DNA of 64,000 nt from Pseudomonadota bacterium (GTDB lineage Bacteria; Desulfobacterota; Binatia; Binatales; Binataceae), in contig JAJPIF010000013.1 of assembly GCA_021324885.1 (NCBI GenBank), positions 92,104-156,103 on the forward strand, given 5' to 3'. The notes under the pieces were generated by a model. That model saw nothing but the letters and a program-made list of their open reading frames with translations. It did no database searches and had not been told where the DNA came from. A program made the position numbers and the translations under genes. This document shows, in pieces, positions 60,582 to 64,000 of the stretch. How positions within the stretch are numbered: position 1 is the stretch's first letter; every line of letters starts with the position of its first letter.

Positions 60582-61382
60582 ATGCCAATTGTCAAAGCCG
60601 GCGATATCAACCTCAGTTATGACACCTTTGGAGTGGGCGAGCCGCTGCTCCTTATCATGGGCTTCGGCGCCCCCGGAATCGCCTGGATGCCGGTGTTGCC
60701 GATGCTGGCCGGCTTCAAATGCATCTATTTCGACAATCGCGGCATCGGCAATTCGGACAAGGCCGATCCTTACACCGTGCCCCAGATGGCCGATGACGCC
60801 GCTCACCTGCTGTCCGCGCTGGGCATCGACTCCGCGCTGGTTTACGGCGTTTCGATGGGCGGGATGATTGCGCAGGAACTGGCGCTGCGCCATCCCGCGC
60901 GGGTGCGCAAAATGGTGCTGGGATGCACCACCACGGGCGGACCCAACGCGACCCCTCCCGACGAAGAGACCATCGCCGCGCTGCTCACCGCGATGAAGCT
61001 GATGGCGACCGATCCGGAACAGGCTCTGGATATACTGCTGCCGATAATGCATCCGCCCGACTTCGTCGCGGCCCACCCGGAGATCAAGCAGATGGCGCTG
61101 ATGGGCGCTGCGATGGTGCCGCCGGCGCCGCCCGAGGTAATCGATCGCACTCTGGCCGGAATTGCGCGATTCGACAGCTACGAGCGGCTGCCGCAGGTCA
61201 AGTGCCCGGTCCTGATCGTGCACGGCGGGCGCGACATCATGCTTAAGCCGGCCAACGCCGAAACGCTCAAAAGCCGCCTTCCTCAGGCTGAGATGTTCAT
61301 GATTCCCAATGCTGGCCACAACTTCTTCGCCGAAGACCCGATGGGTATCCATCAGCGAATCATCGAATTTCTCAAGCGCTGA
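60582..61382 (+). CDS. Alpha/beta hydrolase
   Basis: This 266-residue protein has the nucleophile elbow GVSMGG (Ser about residue 90), an oxyanion GFGAPG near residue 28, and a catalytic His at the end in AGHNFFAEDP; Asp sits in VHGGRDIMLKP. It is close in pattern to 3-oxoadipate-enol-lactonase/carboxylesterase-type hydrolases. It is divergent from the acyl-CoA dehydrogenase. Confidence 0.9.
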   Translation: MPIVKAGDINLSYDTFGVGEPLLLIMGFGAPGIAWMPVLPMLAGFKCIYFDNRGIGNSDKADPYTVPQMADDAAHLLSALGIDSALVYGVSMGGMIAQELALRHPARVRKMVLGCTTTGGPNATPPDEETIAALLTAMKLMATDPEQALDILLPIMHPPDFVAAHPEIKQMALMGAAMVPPAPPEVIDRTLAGIARFDSYERLPQVKCPVLIVHGGRDIMLKPANAETLKSRLPQAEMFMIPNAGHNFFAEDPMGIHQRIIEFLKR

Positions 61383-61488
61383 TCGCAGTCCGCCTCTTCG
61401 ACAACCAGAGCCTGTAGTCTGCGAGGCCACGCCCTGTCGGAAGAGGGTTCGGACATGACCTCGACGGCTTCCTTTTGAAGAGAGACTT

Positions 61489-62628
61489 TTACTCCGGCCT
61501 CGCCATCGCTGCGTTCAGCAGCGTCCGCCCCGTCACTGTCGCGAGGTCGATGAGGACGGCGGCAGGACTGGCGGCGCCGACATGAGCGGCCAGCAGCCGC
61601 GAGAACAGACGCGGATGCGCCGCCAGCACGCCCAACGTGCTCCGGCGCAACCGCTCGCGTCCATCCAGCAGCAGAAGCAGCCGCGCCATCATCTGCGGCA
61701 TCCGCATGATGCGGCGATGGGCCCTCTGGTATCGGCGCAGGTCGCCCTGCGCCAGCGCGTCGCCCAACGCTATTGCCTGGCGCAACGCTACCGACAGCCC
61801 CTCGCCCGTGATTGCGTCCACCGAACCCGAGGCGTCGCCAATCAGCGCGATACTGCCGCTCACCACGCGCCGCAAGCGCGTCGAGACCGTGGCCGCGCCC
61901 TTGCTTGAATCGGCGGGTTGCGCATCCTTCAGGCGATCGCCCAGTGCCGGGAATAATCGCGGCACATCGGTCATCCGCAGCGGCGCCGCGCGGCCGCCCA
62001 CCAGCGCCACGCAAATCTCGTCGGAGGCCACCGGCGTGACATAAGCCTGTCCCAGTTGGTGCCAGTATACCTCAACCAGATCGGTCCAGGGCGCGACCTG
62101 CAAATGGGTCCGGAGGCCGACGCGCGGCCTTGAGCGCCACGCCTTTTCCAATCCCGCGCAGCGCCGCACGCGCGAGTTCTGACCGTCGGCGCCGATGATC
62201 CAACGAGCGCGCACGCCCTGATCGCCGATACGAACCTCGCGCGCCGACAACCATCGCACCGGCGTTCCCCAGCAAAGCGCGACGCCGGCTTGCTGCGCGC
62301 GTTGCACGAGCGCCCGATGGAGCACGGTGCGGCGCATGCCGATTCCGCATACGGCGTCAAAGCGGCCTTCGACGGCACAGTCGTTATCGAGGAAGCGGAT
62401 GCCATGAAATGCGGCGCTGTGGTGCGCAGGAATCCTGACCCCGAGTTCGCGCAGAGCCGCGACGCCTTCGGGCATCAGGCCTTCGCCGCATGCTTTATCC
62501 ACTGGAGGGCGCGCCGCGTCCGCCAGGATGACATCGAAGCCCCGCAGACGCGCCGCGATTGCCGCCGCCAATCCGGCCGGCCCGCCGCCGACAATCACGA
62601 CGTCGGTTTCAGATCGTGTCTCGCTCAT
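61489..62628 (-). CDS. FAD-dependent oxidoreductase, geranylgeranyl-reductase-like
   Basis: This 379-residue flavoprotein has the dinucleotide motif VVIVGGGPAGLAAAIAARL, then the KACGEGLMPEG segment characteristic of the GGR/lycopene-cyclase-like group, and the later GSIALIGDASGSVDAITGEG for FAD contact. Relatives reduce isoprenoid chains or halogenate/hydroxylate aromatics. ATG 62628 is used. It is divergent from the enoyl-CoA hydratase gene. Confidence 0.85.
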   Translation of the reverse strand: MSETRSETDVVIVGGGPAGLAAAIAARLRGFDVILADAARPPVDKACGEGLMPEGVAALRELGVRIPAHHSAAFHGIRFLDNDCAVEGRFDAVCGIGMRRTVLHRALVQRAQQAGVALCWGTPVRWLSAREVRIGDQGVRARWIIGADGQNSRVRRCAGLEKAWRSRPRVGLRTHLQVAPWTDLVEVYWHQLGQAYVTPVASDEICVALVGGRAAPLRMTDVPRLFPALGDRLKDAQPADSSKGAATVSTRLRRVVSGSIALIGDASGSVDAITGEGLSVALRQAIALGDALAQGDLRRYQRAHRRIMRMPQMMARLLLLLDGRERLRRSTLGVLAAHPRLFSRLLAAHVGAASPAAVLIDLATVTGRTLLNAAMARPE

Positions 62629-62803
62629 CACGCCGGGCCGCAAATGCTGCGTCAGCCGAAGACCGCCGAATTGAATCGCGCAAGCATGGTCGGCCGATTC
62701 TAACCGATGAACCAGTACGGCTCCATAGCATCGAAACCGCGCGCTGGATCGAATTCGACCCCGATGGTTTCATTCTCAGGGCTTGTGCAACGGAGAACAT
62801 CAG

Positions 62804-63595
62804 ATGGAGTTCAGCCAGATCCTTTACGGCAAAAGCGAGGGCGTCGCCACCATAACCTTCAACCGGCCCAATCGGCTCAATGCCTTCACCTGGACGATGC
62901 ATCGGGAGATGCGCGCGGCGATTGCAAACGCGGAAGCGGACGATTCGATCGGCGCCATCGTCGTCACCGGCGCCGGCAAATCATTCTGCGCCGGGCTCGA
63001 CGCCGATGACCTCCGCACAATCAGCCGGGGCGGCGAGGCGGCGCGCGCCGGGATGCCCGAGGAGCGCCAGGCCATGTTCGTGTACCTGACCGAGCTGAAA
63101 AAGCCGGTGATCGGCGCGCTCAACGGCCATGTAGTTGGAATCGGCTTCGTCCTGAGCTTGTACTTCGATATCCGGATCGCGGCAGAGAACGCGAAGATGT
63201 CGATGATCTTCGTGCGCCGCGGGCTGGCGCCTGAACTCGGAGCGTCGTGGATTCTGCCGCGGCTGATCGGCTTTGCACCCGCGCTGGAAATGGCGCTGAC
63301 GGGACGCATGGTCGCCGCGCGCGAGGCGCTCGAGCTGAAGCTGGTAAATCGCGTCGTGCCGGATGCCGACCTGCTTGGCGCGGCCCAGTCGATCGGGTCG
63401 GACATCGCGCACAACTGCACGCCGCTGGGCGTCGCCGAAGCCAAGCGCCTGTTTTACCGCCATCGCACCGGCGAGCTGGCGCCGGCGCTGGCCGAAAACG
63501 AGATCGTCACCCGCAAGATGAGCAAGTCCGAGGATTTCAAGGAAGGGCTGCGAGCGTTTGCCGAAAAGCGTCCGCCCAGATTCCGCGGGCGCTGA
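62804..63595 (+). CDS. Enoyl-CoA hydratase/isomerase family protein
   Basis: This 263-residue crotonase has ITFNRPNRLNAFTWTMHREM, the oxyanion region GAGKSFCAGLDADDLRT and a second loop VGIGFVLSLYFDIRIAAENA. The usual second catalytic Glu of hydratases is not obvious in RRGLAPELGASWILPRLIG, where an E is present in PELG. It should hydrate or isomerise an enoyl-CoA. The ATG at 62804 has CGGAG upstream. Confidence 0.9.
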   Translation: MEFSQILYGKSEGVATITFNRPNRLNAFTWTMHREMRAAIANAEADDSIGAIVVTGAGKSFCAGLDADDLRTISRGGEAARAGMPEERQAMFVYLTELKKPVIGALNGHVVGIGFVLSLYFDIRIAAENAKMSMIFVRRGLAPELGASWILPRLIGFAPALEMALTGRMVAAREALELKLVNRVVPDADLLGAAQSIGSDIAHNCTPLGVAEAKRLFYRHRTGELAPALAENEIVTRKMSKSEDFKEGLRAFAEKRPPRFRGR

Positions 63596-63722
63596 TGCGC
63601 CGTGCCGGACACGACCAGATCGAGGAGAGCAAGGATGCGGAAAAAATCCTTTTCCTCACCCCGCTAGGCAAGGCGTCATCAACGCGTTAAAGTGCCCATT
63701 CCCGGCATCATCGATCACGTGC

Positions 63723-63812
<90 letters not shown>

Positions 63813-63899
63813 GTATCAAACGCCTGCTCCAGTCGCTAGCCAGGTCCCCGCTCGCCTGGCAGCGGATCCTTGCTGCCGAGGGCCGTTTGAGCCATGCCG

Positions 63900-64000
63900 T
63901 CAACCTTGTATCACGCGCAGGCCGAGATGGCGCTCGAACGGGTCGAAATCGCGGTCGCAGTGAAGCAGCGAATGGCCGTGCCGGATGCAGAAGGTCGCGA
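63900..64000 (-). CDS. PIN-domain VapC-like toxin, C-terminal fragment (cut by the window edge)
   Basis: Thirty-three codons are visible before the right edge. They read CIRHGHSLLHCDRDFDPFER and then HLGLRVIQG, which matches the C-terminal end of VapC PIN domains, where RDFD supplies the last acidic residue of the RNase site. The N-terminus and any antitoxin lie outside. It runs toward the tRNA-Ser gene, 87 bases away. Note a toxin-antitoxin pair next to a tRNA is common in mobile regions. Confidence 0.72.
   Translation of the reverse strand, partial: ATFCIRHGHSLLHCDRDFDPFERHLGLRVIQG

Overview
This is a GC-rich, gene-dense bacterial chromosome segment with a tRNA-Ser(GCT) gene. It carries a type II secretion operon with gspN, the ffh-rpsP-khpA-rimM-trmD translation block, and many scattered catabolic enzymes: class III (CaiB/BaiF) CoA-transferases, LLM flavin monooxygenase, amidohydrolases, EthD- and VOC-fold proteins, thiolase plus DUF35, and acyl-CoA dehydrogenase. 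That mix resembles uncultured Candidatus Binatota or related deltaproteobacterial-type soil and groundwater lineages. The placement is an inference from gene content, not from a marker phylogeny.

Layout. 1-4.4 kb: the end of a T2SS operon (gspJ partial, gspK, gspL, gspM, gspN). 4.4-11.5 kb: single metabolic genes (dienelactone-hydrolase/SnoaL fusion, VOC protein, quinone oxidoreductase, GT39/83-like glycosyltransferase, secreted protein, ATP-grasp enzyme, FmdB zinc ribbon). 11.9-15.3 kb: a three-gene ECF transporter with a fused double ATPase. 15.3-18 kb: a gene-poor zone with a MITE-like element, a small orphan gene, two membrane proteins and an IS630-type transposase relic. 18-22 kb: a YciI-like protein, a pair of CaiB/BaiF CoA-transferases and an Xaa-Pro aminopeptidase. 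22-30 kb: a DUF2844/DUF3443 pair, comM, a secreted cyclase, an MBL hydrolase, a Cys-rich secreted protein with a clear terminator, a Sel1 protein and a tandem EthD protein. 30-38 kb: a LLM monooxygenase with an upstream palindrome, a D-aminoacylase-type amidohydrolase, VOC proteins and a glycosyltransferase/lipoprotein operon.

38-41 kb is the most unusual part. An ArsB/NhaD-type permease is followed by a uracil-DNA-glycosylase-like gene lying between two almost identical ~224-bp direct repeats. The distal repeat is linked to an internally deleted permease fragment, and that whole segment is bracketed by 12-bp direct repeats.

41-47.4 kb: thiI, a NUDIX hydrolase, a thioesterase, ffh, and the rpsP-khpA-rimM-trmD-SPOUT methyltransferase operon. 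47.4-51.7 kb: a tightly overlapping catabolic operon read leftward (amidohydrolase, CaiB/BaiF, Ltp2-like thiolase lacking the usual nucleophilic Cys, DUF35 protein), divergent from a ferritin-like diiron protein. 52.9-63.6 kb: EthD protein, cyclase with a basic N-terminal tail, MATE exporter, SDR, DUF2231 pair, PAP2 phosphatase homologue, acyl-CoA dehydrogenase, alpha/beta hydrolase, GGR-like flavoprotein and enoyl-CoA hydratase. The window ends with tRNA-Ser and the C-terminal part of a PIN-domain (VapC-like) protein.

Functionally, most catabolic genes point to activation of organic acids as CoA thioesters followed by dehydrogenation, hydration and C-C cleavage. Substrates cannot be read from the sequence. 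All family assignments were made by eye, without database searches.
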